A DNA stretch of 64,000 nucleotides from Bacillota bacterium (GCA_023511485.1 JAIMBH010000007.1:21330-85329); one strand, 5' to 3'. Positions 18,288 to 27,413 are shown, numbered from the stretch's first letter. Notes: generated by a model from the letters alone, not told the origin. Program-made: numbers and translations.

Positions 18288-18422
18288 TAGCGGTCAATAA
18301 ATATGCTTCAACGCTTTAGTCAATCATTGTATTATTAAGCTAGCCGAATTAAGCTGGCCAGTCATGGCCGCAGCAAGATCGGAAAAACTATTCGCAGCGT
18401 TCACAGAGGCAGGAACTATAAA

Positions 18423-19577
18423 TTGTCGAAGGCTATTGTATCTATTGCCAAGTGTAGCCATTACAAATTACAAGAGATAGCAGAAGCCCTCAAAGCCCTG
18501 CTTGAGCCCTTCGGCGGCTTAGAATACTTTGTCAGACCACAAGACAAAGTCCTAATAAAAATCAACCTTCTCAGGAGCGCTACGCCAGATAAAGCGGTTA
18601 CTACCCATCCCGTGGTCGCAGAGGCTGTTATCTCGGCAGTTAAAGATCTCGGCGCCACGCCGATAATTGGGGATAGTCCAGGCGGCACAAACACACCAAG
18701 ACAAATCAAAAATATTGTTGAAGCAACCGGAATAGCTGATGTCTGCAGGCGCACTGAAACTGAGCTAGTAATTTTTGATCGCGACCCGGTAAGAATCAAA
18801 AGCCCTGAAGGCAAACTCTATACAAGCTTTACAGTAGGTAGAATTGTTCGTGATGCAGATGTTATAATAACGCTTCCCAAACTAAAGACCCATGGATTCA
18901 TGAAATTTACCGGAGCTGTTAAAATTCTCTTCGGCGTAATCCCAGGGATGGAGAAGGCGCAATATCATTTAAAAGTCCCCGATAGAATGGATTTTGCCGA
19001 TATGCTTCTAGATATTTACCTTGCGGTAAAACCGACTCTTTCCATTATGGATGCAGTCGTTGGGATGGAAGGCGAAGGCCCATCCGGTGGCGAACCCAGG
19101 CATATCGGCGTGCTCTTAGCGGCAACAAACGCAATAGCTATGGATTTTGTGGCGTCTAAAATCATCGGCTTTGACCCGCTTGATGTGTATACAAATCGTG
19201 CCGCTGTTTACAGGGGCCTAATTGCAGGACTGGACGAGATTAGCATCAGGGGATTGCAAATCCAAGATATTATACTAAATGATTTCAAAGCTCCCTCTTC
19301 TGACCTTGCGGATAAAATACCGCCAAGACTGGTAAAGTTCATGAAGAACCTTGTTACCGCAAAACCGTTTTTAGCAGCCCCGGAAGCCTGTACAGGATGC
19401 GGCATTTGCAAACAGAACTGCCCAAGCAAAGCTATCACAATTAGCAATAAGCGGCCGCACTTTGATTTTGATAAATGCATCAGATGCTACTGCTGTGAGG
19501 AGCTCTGCGCCGAGCTTGCAATCAAGAGAAAAAACCACTGGCTTGCAAGCCTACTCGCTAATTACCTTAGTAACTAA
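18423..19577 (+). CDS. DUF362 domain protein with C-terminal 2[4Fe-4S] ferredoxin
   Basis: 384 residues. DUF362 core (about 40-250, with KINLL and a GDSPGG motif) is followed by a ferredoxin domain with CTGCGICKQNCPS and CIRCYCCEELC, the eight Cys for two 4Fe-4S clusters. No signal peptide, so probably cytosolic. Family members occur in many anaerobes; the substrate is not established, and electron transfer to an unknown acceptor is inferred. Starts at TTG with GAGG 12 nt upstream. Stands alone on the plus strand. Confidence 0.85.
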   Translation: MSKAIVSIAKCSHYKLQEIAEALKALLEPFGGLEYFVRPQDKVLIKINLLRSATPDKAVTTHPVVAEAVISAVKDLGATPIIGDSPGGTNTPRQIKNIVEATGIADVCRRTETELVIFDRDPVRIKSPEGKLYTSFTVGRIVRDADVIITLPKLKTHGFMKFTGAVKILFGVIPGMEKAQYHLKVPDRMDFADMLLDIYLAVKPTLSIMDAVVGMEGEGPSGGEPRHIGVLLAATNAIAMDFVASKIIGFDPLDVYTNRAAVYRGLIAGLDEISIRGLQIQDIILNDFKAPSSDLADKIPPRLVKFMKNLVTAKPFLAAPEACTGCGICKQNCPSKAITISNKRPHFDFDKCIRCYCCEELCAELAIKRKNHWLASLLANYLSN

Positions 19578-19726
19578 TATTATTTAAATGTTTGAGTGGC
19601 TTAAATGCCACTTATCAACACTGCAGTTAAAGTTCCTATTGACATGCCGGAAGACTATTAACTGCAGCACTATAGTCACTCTATAGCCCCACATATACAG
19701 ATAGACATATCAAGGCATCGCTTTTA

Positions 19727-20002
19727 TCATGCCGCTTTTCGATTGACCATGATGCTCAATTGTCCAGCTGCTGCTTTTAAAATCCCCATCTGAGTCTCCG
19801 CCTCAATCTCAGGTTCGTTTGAACCAACCTTTCTCGGCCTTGGGATTATGCCAAGCCGGCCAATATTCGGCCATTTTGCTTTTGCTTCTTTTAAAAGCCC
19901 CTCGAAGCGGTCGATATACTTATTAACCTTGCTTGCATCATGTTCGTTTCTTAACTCTTCATTCAACTTATTGACCTCATCGATTAACTGCTCATTTTCC
20001 AA
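19727..20002 (-). CDS. Small hypothetical coiled-coil protein
   Basis: 91 residues, no recognised family. The N-terminal half is charged heptad-like helix (MENEQLIDEVNKLNEEL), then a KAKWPNIGRLGIIPRPRK segment and an Ala-rich C-terminus. TTG at 20002 is preceded by GGAGGTGTCAAAG; an ATG at 20035 would add 11 residues without as good a site. Divergently oriented to the TIM-barrel gene at 20131. No membrane segment. Confidence 0.6.
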   Translation of the reverse strand: MENEQLIDEVNKLNEELRNEHDASKVNKYIDRFEGLLKEAKAKWPNIGRLGIIPRPRKVGSNEPEIEAETQMGILKAAAGQLSIMVNRKAA

Positions 20003-20130
20003 CTTTGACACCTCCAATGAAAGCTGCATTCGCATATATATTCCCTGCGAATTAATTTGGATATTGCAAGCCCCTAAACGTAAAAAGTTTTATATATGCG
20101 AATGCATTCTAAACTGGGTAAGAATATTTC

Positions 20131-21012
20131 ATGAATACTGTAGATAGGATCACGCTTGCATGTAGCTCTAGCGCATTTTTGGATATCCCTATAACCGAAG
20201 CCATTAAGACATTGGCTGATATCGGATATCGGGCAATCGAAATCAGAGCGGGACATGAGAAGATCTGCTCTAACAACGAGAACCCATCCCAATTAATTGC
20301 ATCTATTAAAGAATGCCTCAGCAAACACAAGATGGCGGTTTCCAATATATCGGTGGCAAACGGTGGTCTCTGTTCAGATATAAGGCAAAACGGTGTACAA
20401 AAGCCCATCTTAAACGGAGATATCCAATTAAATGAGAGCTATATTGAGCAAATTAAATACTACGCCAGCCTGGCAAGAGAGCTCCGTTGCGAATCGCTGA
20501 CAATAAGCCCCGGAAGGGCGATTAAAGGGCGCGGAGAGAATACAGTACGATCCTGCTTAATTACGGGGCTCAATAATGTCACCAAATTTGCACGCGGGGT
20601 TGGAGTATCAGTTGGCGTAACATATGGGCAGGGTTTAATCCTACAAACTGCATCCGACGTGCAAGCACTTTTTCCTAAGGTAAGAGGCTTGAAACTTGCG
20701 TTTCACACCGGAAATGCGCACCTTGCATGCGAAACACCGTGCGTAGTGGTAACCGAACTAAAGAACTATATAAAACACATCCATATCGCAGATGTCGGCA
20801 ATGGCGGCCGTGTCTTTGTTTTGCCCAACGAAGGCGAAATAGAGTGGATATCGTTTTTTAGGACCCTGAACTGGATTGGATATCGGGGATTTGTAACAGT
20901 AGATTTGTCATCATACCGAGACATGCCCGACCTTGCTGCTAAGCGTGCCTGCTATTACCTATCAAATTTGCTAAATGCGTTCGGCCAATCCAGAAAACAG
21001 GGCGCTGCCTAA
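20131..21012 (+). CDS. TIM-barrel sugar phosphate isomerase/epimerase family protein
   Basis: 293 residues of the xylose-isomerase-like / AP-endonuclease-2 fold. Visible signatures: strand-1 LACSSSAFLD, IGYRAIEIRAG, the metal-ligand type FHTGNAHLA, KHIHIADVGNG and a final YRGFVTVDLSS. The substrate cannot be inferred; related proteins include sugar epimerases, inosose dehydratases and endonuclease IV-like enzymes. The ribosome site is weak. Neighbours give no pathway. Confidence 0.78.
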   Translation: MNTVDRITLACSSSAFLDIPITEAIKTLADIGYRAIEIRAGHEKICSNNENPSQLIASIKECLSKHKMAVSNISVANGGLCSDIRQNGVQKPILNGDIQLNESYIEQIKYYASLARELRCESLTISPGRAIKGRGENTVRSCLITGLNNVTKFARGVGVSVGVTYGQGLILQTASDVQALFPKVRGLKLAFHTGNAHLACETPCVVVTELKNYIKHIHIADVGNGGRVFVLPNEGEIEWISFFRTLNWIGYRGFVTVDLSSYRDMPDLAAKRACYYLSNLLNAFGQSRKQGAA

Positions 21013-21025
21013 AATAAATGCGAAT

Positions 21026-21244
21026 TTAGCTAACCCGCAGGTCTTCTCGCCAGCTTAGCCCCTCCCTGCCGATTCTTCTTACCGAGCTATTGTTCTGCAC
21101 CTTGCCAATATGGGATATGCTCGGGTTTACATAATCGATCATAAAGATCTTACTGCCACCGCGCCTGTTTATTTGAAAACGAGGGCCGTTGTCATCTATG
21201 TACTTGTAGTAATCTTTAGAAAAAAGAGATCTTAAAACTCCCAT
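21026..21244 (-). CDS. Small hypothetical basic protein
   Basis: 72 residues, no recognised family. GGGAGGTGTCTGCA precedes the ATG at 21244, which supports translation. Sequence has FSKDYYKYIDDNGPRFQINRR then NPSISHIGKVQ, with many Arg/Lys and no membrane segment or Cys. Ends 13 bp from the convergent stop of the TIM-barrel gene. Confidence 0.55.
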   Translation of the reverse strand: MGVLRSLFSKDYYKYIDDNGPRFQINRRGGSKIFMIDYVNPSISHIGKVQNNSSVRRIGREGLSWREDLRVS

Positions 21245-21377
21245 TGCAGACACCTCCCATATCGACGACTGGCCGCTTATTTTACAAGATACTGTATACC
21301 CAAATAACGGTAAGCTTAATCATTAATTGGGTGGTGACTATCGTCCATCGATTAAGGGGGAAGCTCACAGCCGGTAA

Positions 21378-22559
21378 CTATAGCTTAAGCTCACGGTGTC
21401 TTTCTGCAATCTGGTCAGCCAGACGGTCAAGCAATTCAAAATCTCCCTGCTTCGGAAACCCCTTGGTTATTACAGGCTCCAGCACCTCTGCTTTAACGCT
21501 TGATATAATCCCGCCGATCTGTTCGACTGCTTTTGTCGCCCAACCGTGCGAACCTACAACTGAGATGAACTTTGCCTTGGGGCGTAATGAATTCACTAGA
21601 TGCGCCGCATAAAGTGCAAGCGGATGGGCACCTGTTAAAACGGTAGGAGCTCCCAAAACTATCGTTGCGGCATCAACAAGGGCAGAGCCAAGCTCGCCAA
21701 GGTCAACGGCCGTCAGGTCGAACCGCTTGACCTCGACACCACGGTCGATTAATGCCCCGACGAAGTGGTTCACCATGGCTTTGGTACTGCCATGCATCGA
21801 AACATAGGGTAAAACTACAAGATTCTTTGGGCTTCCGTATACCCAATCTCGATAAGCTTCTATAATAAATTCTGGCTCGGCATATACCTGGCCGTGGCTT
21901 GGCGCAACCATAGCAAACTCAATATCCCTTAGTTTTTCTATATTCTTTTGTATCGGTGCGTTAAAAGGCATCATTATCTCGGCAAAATACCGCTTTGCCG
22001 CTGCGTAAACCTCCGCCTTGTCTTTGACAAACAACTCGCTCGAAGCAAGGTGTGCCCCAAAAAAATCGCAAGAGAATAGGATTTTGTCCTCTTGAAGATA
22101 GGTAACCATGGTCTCAGGCCAATGCACCCAAGGAGTGTAGATAAATTGCAGGCTCTTATTGCCAAGTGTCAGTACCTGCCGATCCTCTATTGCTTGAAAG
22201 CGCTCCTCAGAGATACCAAGTAAGTCAATAAGCAACGGTTTACATTTAGTAGTGCAGACGACTTTCGCCTCGGGATATAACTCTAACACCTCAGGTAAGC
22301 TGCCTGAGTGGTCCTGCTCAGCATGATTGGCAACTATATAGTCTATCTTTGGATTACCGAGCTGTGCTAAATGTCCAAGCAAGACATCCGCCATTGAAGG
22401 ATCAACGGTGTCGATCAAAGCGATTTTATCGCTGCCCCTAACTAAATAGGAATTGTAGCTTGTGCCTTGAGGAAGAGGTATCAACGCATCAAATAAGCGA
22501 CGATCCCAGTCAACCGCGCCAACCCAATAAACATCCTCTATAATCTCTCTCGGCTTCAT
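21378..22559 (-). CDS. fprA: Flavodiiron protein (FprA, A-type flavoprotein)
   Basis: Four-electron O2 reduction to water and/or NO reduction in anaerobes. 393 residues. The beta-lactamase-like diiron domain has H79-x-E81-x-D83-H84 (NHAEQDHSG) with further His ligands, one in HWPET near 140; the flavodoxin domain (about 250-393) has the FMN loop SMHGSTKAM. Its ATG overlaps the rubredoxin stop (TAATG), so the two are translationally coupled and rubredoxin is the likely electron donor. Substrate preference is not decidable from sequence. Confidence 0.93.
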   Translation of the reverse strand: MKPREIIEDVYWVGAVDWDRRLFDALIPLPQGTSYNSYLVRGSDKIALIDTVDPSMADVLLGHLAQLGNPKIDYIVANHAEQDHSGSLPEVLELYPEAKVVCTTKCKPLLIDLLGISEERFQAIEDRQVLTLGNKSLQFIYTPWVHWPETMVTYLQEDKILFSCDFFGAHLASSELFVKDKAEVYAAAKRYFAEIMMPFNAPIQKNIEKLRDIEFAMVAPSHGQVYAEPEFIIEAYRDWVYGSPKNLVVLPYVSMHGSTKAMVNHFVGALIDRGVEVKRFDLTAVDLGELGSALVDAATIVLGAPTVLTGAHPLALYAAHLVNSLRPKAKFISVVGSHGWATKAVEQIGGIISSVKAEVLEPVITKGFPKQGDFELLDRLADQIAERHRELKL

Positions 22560-22723
22560 TATGACCCCATCTTCTTAAAGCTGCTCTTATCAGCCCCGCA
22601 CTCTGGACAATACCAACTATCTGGCAATTTTTCAAACGGAGTCCCCGGCTCTATACCGGAATCCGGATCGCCCTTTGCAGGGTCATAAATGTAACCGCAT
22701 GCCATGCATATGTATTTTTGCAT
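22559..22723 (-). CDS. Rubredoxin
   Basis: 54 residues: [18 protein letters not shown], then a C-terminal [11 protein letters not shown]. The two CxxC knuckles (C6/C9 and C39/C42) bind one Fe. AAAGGATG lies before the ATG. The stop codon TAA shares its last A with the ATG of fprA. Electron carrier, most likely to the flavodiiron protein. Confidence 0.95.
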   Translation of the reverse strand: MQKYICMACGYIYDPAKGDPDSGIEPGTPFEKLPDSWYCPECGADKSSFKKMGS

Positions 22724-22832
22724 TAAACAATCATCCTTTCTCGGTTGTTAAAGTAGCAATAATGCAATCTGTTAGTTAATATATCCTTAAAAGCGGTTGT
22801 TTAAACTATAAGAGATAAATTGGTTAGTCGAC

Positions 22833-25475
22833 TTACTTACCTCCTCTCGAAGTGGGATCGAGCGCATCCCCACTTTCTGTCAAACCTACCGCAAGAATTG
22901 CCACATCGTCCTGTAATTTACCGCCCGCATAATCAACGATATTTTCAAAAATTAGTTGGGGCATATCACATATTTTCTCATTCTTCAGCCCCTCAACAAG
23001 CTTAGCAAGCCTATCCTCCCCGAACAGCCCGCCATCTGCAGAACGCGCTTCAATAGCTCCATCGGTATATAGAACCAGAACATCACCTTTCTCAATCATC
23101 ACCTCACGATTATCGTAATTAAGCCCGGCAAATACTCCCACTAGAGGTGATCTTGAAGTAAGTAGAATCGTACCATCAGTTTTTTTAGATAATATAGCCG
23201 GGGGATGGCCAGCGCTACAATAGACAAAGCGACCTGTCCCGACTTCAAGTATGCCAAACAGTAAAGTAATAAAGTTAGACGGTGGTGAAGATTTTGCTGC
23301 AAGGTCGTTGGTTTTGGCCACAGCTAAAGCAGGGGAATCCTCATCATGCGCATAAGCTTTAATCGTATTTTTAATAAACGAAGTCATGGCCGATGCCTCT
23401 AAGCCTTTACCGGAAACATCTCCGACAATGATACCAATCTTACCGGGCTTGATTTCAAACAGATCGTAGAAATCCCCGCCGACTTTTGCTACTTCGGTCG
23501 CTGAGCGGTAAAGGGAACCAAAATCAATTCCCTCTATGCTTCTTGGAAGCGTTAGGATTGCCTCCTGTAAGGTATCGGCAATACTCCTCTCGGCGGCATA
23601 AAGTTTTGCGCTATCAAGCGCAAACGAAACCGATGCAGCAAGCTTCCTAGCAAAATCGATTTTGTCGTCAGTAAAGGCAACCGGCGCTGATGTATAAACA
23701 AAACTGATTATACCAATTGGTTCATCTTTAACCACTAAAGGCACGAGCAGGGCTGAGCGAACACTGCTTAGCCCGGTAAACCGGAAGTTTGCCCACTTTC
23801 CGCTTGAAGTATCGCTAATAACAACCGGTTCCTTAGTTTTCTTCGTGAGCATTATAGCGCAAGCCTCTTTACCGAGAAAAGATTTATTAGCTGGTTCTTC
23901 CGCTAAGCCATATGTGCACCGTACCGCCCAGGCACCATCCTCGCACAGGCCGATAATCGAACCCTCACAGCCTATTGCAATGGTAGACTCAGCCGCTACT
24001 ATCCGTAATATCTCATCCATGTTAAATGTAGAACTTATTGCGGCGTTAATGTCATTTAAAGAATCGCTTAGCTTCTTGGCTCTTGTAATTTCTGTCACAT
24101 CAACCAATGAAAGCACAAGGCCAGCGACCTTCCCCGTTCTGTCCTTTACTGGGGTCAGAGTCCAGTCCCAGTAAGTTACTCCTCTCCAAGGCTGATCAAC
24201 ATATTCAAAAGGCTTTGCCTTATATTCAACAGGTACTCCGGTATCCCGTACCTTCTTGAAAATCTCCTCATTTTCCTCATTTGGAAACAAATCGAAGTGA
24301 TTTCGGCCAATGAGCTCTTCCTCGGTATGGCCTGAAGCTCTTACATAGGTGGAATTCACTAAAACAAAATTGAACTCATGATCAAGGTAGGCGATATGAG
24401 CGTTAGTGCTCTCCATGATTGTTTGAAGCCGGTTTCGCTCTACACTTAGCCTATTTAAAAGATGCTCCTTCTCTCTTTCGCTCTGCTTTTGTTCAGTAAT
24501 ATCACTAAATATCACTGCAAGCTCCCCATTATGCAGAGCAAAAACTGCTACATTGAAGTACTTATCCGTAGGGGAAAAGTAGGTCTCAAACGAGACCGTC
24601 TTTCCGGTCTCTGCCGCTTGCAAAAAGGCATTAAGGTAGGATTTCAGTTCGGTGCCGTAGAGCAGAGTTGCCCTCTGTCCTAGAGTCTTTTCTCGCCCTA
24701 TGCCAAGCATTATTTCGTACTGGGGATTAACATCAGTTATTATAAAATCTACAGGCCTTCTATTGCTATCATAGACAATTTTATAGAGCGCTACGCCATC
24801 ATCCATACCATTAAATAATGCCCGGTATTTCTGCTCGCTTGCCCTTAGCGCTTCCTCGCTTTGCTTTAAAGCCTCCCTCACCTGCTTTAGCTCTACGCTT
24901 TCAACAACCTCCCATTTACCCTCGTATTTAATTATGGCAAACTCATGGTTGCGGATGACATCTATTACTTCGGATGCGGCACACCTTTCAAGCGAATACG
25001 TGCATATGGCAATCATGCGATGACTGCCGATTACACTATCTACCTCTGCTTCATAATTAACAAAGTCCCTCCAATCGGTTTCTTCAAGCCAGAATGTATT
25101 GCCGGCAAGCCTTAAGCCATCATATCCCTTTGCCAACGCCTGGTTAAGCTTATCAACCCATCCGTTAAGAACCCGTTTAGAATCAAAAACGCCTTCTTTA
25201 AGATACCAATCTACATAAGGAATGATCTCGATCTGGCCATTATCTAGATAACGGTCGAAGTCGGGGACAGTGTCTCTCAGTGCATATTCGGCTTCCTTCT
25301 CGTTAAGAGGCGCGGAAGTTACCCACATGCAAAATTCGTTATTCTCCAAACCAGCCTTAAAGTAGGGTATCAGGATATCAACAAGATCTTTCTTTGTCTT
25401 GTAAAATTGGCAAAAATGAGTCCCCCAGTGAACATCCCCTAAAATATCAAGACCGGTTTTTCGCAAAGTCAACAC
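22833..25475 (-). CDS. MEDS-PAS-PAS-GAF-SpoIIE sensor phosphatase
   Basis: 880 residues, cytosolic. Order: MEDS/DcmR-type sensory domain (about 10-190, GTHFCQFYKTKKDLVDILIPYF), a short coiled coil (200-220), two PAS domains (about 222-330 and 345-470), GAF (about 485-640), and a PP2C/SpoIIE phosphatase (about 655-865) with GGDFYDLF and VGDVSGKGLEA metal ligands. Expected to dephosphorylate a STAS anti-anti-sigma factor; such a gene lies 770 bp upstream (26246). MEDS domains are otherwise linked to one-carbon or light/redox sensing, so the signal is open. Start is probably GTG at 25475, with a weak ribosome site. Confidence 0.85.
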   Translation of the reverse strand: MLTLRKTGLDILGDVHWGTHFCQFYKTKKDLVDILIPYFKAGLENNEFCMWVTSAPLNEKEAEYALRDTVPDFDRYLDNGQIEIIPYVDWYLKEGVFDSKRVLNGWVDKLNQALAKGYDGLRLAGNTFWLEETDWRDFVNYEAEVDSVIGSHRMIAICTYSLERCAASEVIDVIRNHEFAIIKYEGKWEVVESVELKQVREALKQSEEALRASEQKYRALFNGMDDGVALYKIVYDSNRRPVDFIITDVNPQYEIMLGIGREKTLGQRATLLYGTELKSYLNAFLQAAETGKTVSFETYFSPTDKYFNVAVFALHNGELAVIFSDITEQKQSEREKEHLLNRLSVERNRLQTIMESTNAHIAYLDHEFNFVLVNSTYVRASGHTEEELIGRNHFDLFPNEENEEIFKKVRDTGVPVEYKAKPFEYVDQPWRGVTYWDWTLTPVKDRTGKVAGLVLSLVDVTEITRAKKLSDSLNDINAAISSTFNMDEILRIVAAESTIAIGCEGSIIGLCEDGAWAVRCTYGLAEEPANKSFLGKEACAIMLTKKTKEPVVISDTSSGKWANFRFTGLSSVRSALLVPLVVKDEPIGIISFVYTSAPVAFTDDKIDFARKLAASVSFALDSAKLYAAERSIADTLQEAILTLPRSIEGIDFGSLYRSATEVAKVGGDFYDLFEIKPGKIGIIVGDVSGKGLEASAMTSFIKNTIKAYAHDEDSPALAVAKTNDLAAKSSPPSNFITLLFGILEVGTGRFVYCSAGHPPAILSKKTDGTILLTSRSPLVGVFAGLNYDNREVMIEKGDVLVLYTDGAIEARSADGGLFGEDRLAKLVEGLKNEKICDMPQLIFENIVDYAGGKLQDDVAILAVGLTESGDALDPTSRGGK

Positions 25476-25817
25476 GCTTTCTTAAGCCGCTAATGCTTTC
25501 AGCTATACTTGGTAGCTATAATTTTCGATGGTGCTAATTAAAAACTATCTTATATTGTAACTTATTTTTTTACAAGCTAACCTTCGCAAAAAATAAGTCA
25601 TTTCGCACTTTTATGCCCAAAATATCGCTCCATGGCTTCACTTACAGCTGCAGACAGCCTTTACTTGCTATAGGATAAAATGCTTAGGAATCCCCGGGGT
25701 TTCCCAGATGATAAGAAGTTGCAGTGCAGGGCCACGTTGCTTCTCGCTTGAGGATGGACTACTATTTCATTATCGCCCATTTATGCTTTAGATCTGGGCA
25801 CATGCTGGGAGGGTTTT
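25476..25817. other. Intergenic region without a recognised gene
   Basis: 342 bp between divergent genes. AT-rich at the left; holds a GCAGTGCAGGGCCACG fragment near 25721 vaguely like the dispersed repeat. No convincing promoter, hairpin or small gene seen. Confidence 0.4.
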
Positions 25818-26243
25818 GTGAATAGCGTTTGGAGGCGGCTAAAATATTCCAGTAGATTATCTAAGATAATAATGTTGCTGGCCGGCTTGGTTATATTATC
25901 GCTTGTTTGGGAATTAATTCTCGGTCTCGGTTTGATTGGGAGCAGGTCATCCGAAGGCCATTCGATAGAGTATATCGTAACCAGTACCGCAAACAAGGTA
26001 TCGGTTACATATACCAACGAGAAAGGTTGGACCTATCAGAAAGAAAACGTCACTCTTCCGTGGAGATGGAAATCTCCTGCAAAAGCTCAAGATGGGACCA
26101 CCCTCTATATCTCAGCCGAAATCAACCAACCCGAGGGATTGATTGAAGTTGAGATAAGGCAAGATGGCAAAACATTCAAGAAAGACAGGCGGTTTGGTCC
26201 TTTCGTTGTGGCAACAGCGCGGGGTTATGCTGGAGACAAGTGA
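25818..26243 (+). CDS. Membrane-anchored MmpS-like protein
   Basis: 141 residues: short cytosolic basic end, one transmembrane helix (about 18-40), then an extracytoplasmic beta-rich domain. The pattern YIVTSTANKVSVTYTNEKGW, then NVTLPW, then VEIRQDGKTF resembles the MmpS domain of Mycobacteriales (VTGTG.., YTN.., LPW.., I..DG). Starts at GTG after GGGAGGGTTTT. No MmpL transporter is next to it. Family assignment by eye. Confidence 0.6.
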   Translation: MNSVWRRLKYSSRLSKIIMLLAGLVILSLVWELILGLGLIGSRSSEGHSIEYIVTSTANKVSVTYTNEKGWTYQKENVTLPWRWKSPAKAQDGTTLYISAEINQPEGLIEVEIRQDGKTFKKDRRFGPFVVATARGYAGDK

Positions 26244-26245
26244 TT

Positions 26246-26620
26246 CTATTTTCCAGATAGCGAAGATTCAGCCTCCTGCAGAGTTTTAAAGATTTCGATG
26301 CCCGCATAGTTAAAAACCCCAAGGTTGCTAAGCTTCCTTACAAGATAATTGCTAACACCGGTAACTACGGCCATACGCGCATCTGGCACTTTGTCTCTGA
26401 GCTTATTATGGTAAGCGATCAATGTTCCAATTGCCGAGCTGTCCAGAAGCGAGCACCCCGAAAAATCAACGATCAAGTGTTTTGGGGTTTTTTCAAGGGT
26501 TTTTGCTAGAAGATCATCAACCCGCTTAGGCCTATCGGCGAATATACATTCACCGGAGAAAGTCAGTATTTGTATACCGTAGTTTCCGTATTTAATATCT
26601 AAATCGAAGATCCGAATCAC
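26246..26620 (-). CDS. STAS-domain anti-sigma factor antagonist
   Basis: 124 residues, single STAS domain of the SpoIIAA/RsbV type. The phosphorylation loop is CSLLDSSAIGTL, with Ser62 as likely phospho-acceptor. Partner switching: when dephosphorylated it would sequester an anti-sigma kinase. No kinase or sigma gene is adjacent; two SpoIIE phosphatases (22833-25475 and 56789-58603) are candidate partners. GTG start with AGGA upstream. Confidence 0.85.
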   Translation of the reverse strand: MIRIFDLDIKYGNYGIQILTFSGECIFADRPKRVDDLLAKTLEKTPKHLIVDFSGCSLLDSSAIGTLIAYHNKLRDKVPDARMAVVTGVSNYLVRKLSNLGVFNYAGIEIFKTLQEAESSLSGK

Positions 26621-26968
26621 CTCAGATCCTGTAGTGAAACTATCCGTTAACTAATACCCATAAATAACAAGTTAAGACTCCAGCAAAGCTGGTTGCCGCA
26701 ATTCAAATCTTGGGATATCTTTATTTATCTAGCAAGTAACTGTTGCAGTAGTATCTTGTGGTTGTCAGCAAGCTCCCGATAACTACAATTATACGCCTAA
26801 AGCGATCAAGAATCGACAGGCAAACAGATTTTAAATAAAAACTTGAAGAAAAACATCCATATTGCTAGAATAACAACGCCAAATAAGAATTCGTAGGGAC
26901 CACAGCATTTAATGGCAATCTGTATCTCGATAATTCAATCGGTTTTTATATTTTTATTTTCGAGCTTT
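26621..26968. other. Intergenic region without a recognised gene
   Basis: About 350 bp between the STAS gene and the tRNA terminator. Contains short AT-rich stretches but no gene, repeat or strong hairpin that I can support. The STAS promoter is presumably at its left end. Confidence 0.4.
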
Positions 26969-26970
26969 AG

Positions 26971-27010
26971 AAAACTAAAGAGCCAGCTAAATGGCTGGCT
27001 CTTTAGTTTT
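26971..27010 (-). terminator. Terminator of the tRNA-Cys/tRNA-Val unit
   Basis: Perfect 17-bp stem AAAACTAAAGAGCCAGC (26971-26987) with its complement (26994-27010), 6-nt loop. T-rich on the minus strand; begins within 2 bp of the tRNA-Val 3' end. Confidence 0.85.
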
Positions 27011-27011
27011 G

Positions 27012-27083
27012 TGGGCGCTAGAGGATTTGAACCTCTGGCCCCTTCCGCGTCAAGGAAGTGCTCTCCCCCTGAGCTAAGCGCCC
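27012..27083 (-). tRNA. tRNA-Val (GAC)
   Basis: 72 nt cloverleaf: acceptor GGGCGCT/AGCGCCC, D arm GCTC...GAGC, anticodon stem CTTCC/GGAAG with loop TTGACGC (anticodon GAC), T arm AGAGG-TTCAAAT-CCTCT, discriminator A. CCA not encoded. Confidence 0.95.
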
Positions 27084-27107
27084 AATTTGAAATGGCTTCA
27101 TCAAATT

Positions 27108-27182
27108 TGGAGGCGACGACCGGAGTCGAACCGGTGTACATGGTTTTGCAGACCATTGCCTAAGCCACTCGGCCACGTCGCC
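27108..27182 (-). tRNA. tRNA-Cys (GCA)
   Basis: Acceptor GGCGACG/CGTCGCC, anticodon stem ATGGT/ACCAT with loop CTGCAAA (anticodon GCA), T arm CCGG-TTCGACT-CCGG, discriminator U73 as expected for Cys, and an encoded CCA (27110-27108). 24 bp upstream of tRNA-Val. Confidence 0.95.
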
Positions 27183-27275
27183 ATAATCGTGTAAATTGTA
27201 TCAGGTCTTTGGAGGTAATTCAACACGTTGTTGTGTTTGGCGATAGTTCTGGTAGCTAGTGTGGTAGTTGATTCT

Positions 27276-27333
27276 CCGCTCAAATCAAATAAAATAGCCC
27301 CTGAATAGGGGCTATTTTATTTGATTTGAGCGG
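27276..27333 (-). terminator. 27-bp palindromic terminator reaching into tRNA-Gly
   Basis: Arms 27276-27302 and 27307-27333 are perfectly complementary over 27 bp with a 4-nt loop. The core AATAGCCCCT...AGGGGCTATT followed by TTATTTGATTT is an intrinsic terminator. The outermost bases of the right arm are the 3' end of the tRNA-Gly acceptor stem. Confidence 0.8.
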
Positions 27334-27401
27334 ATGACGAGACTCGAACTCGCGACCCCAACCTTGGCAAGGTTGTGCTCTACCAACTGAGCTACATCCG
27401 C
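27329..27401 (-). tRNA. tRNA-Gly (GCC)
   Basis: Acceptor GCGGATG/CATCCGC, D arm GCTC...GAGC, anticodon stem CAACC/GGTTG with loop TTGCCAA (anticodon GCC), T arm CGAG-TTCGAGT-CTCG, discriminator U. CCA not encoded. Confidence 0.95.
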
Positions 27402-27413
27402 ACTGCGACAAAA

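Noticed and set aside
27101..27283. Short minus-strand open frame
   Set aside because: Overlaps tRNA-Cys; no coding features.
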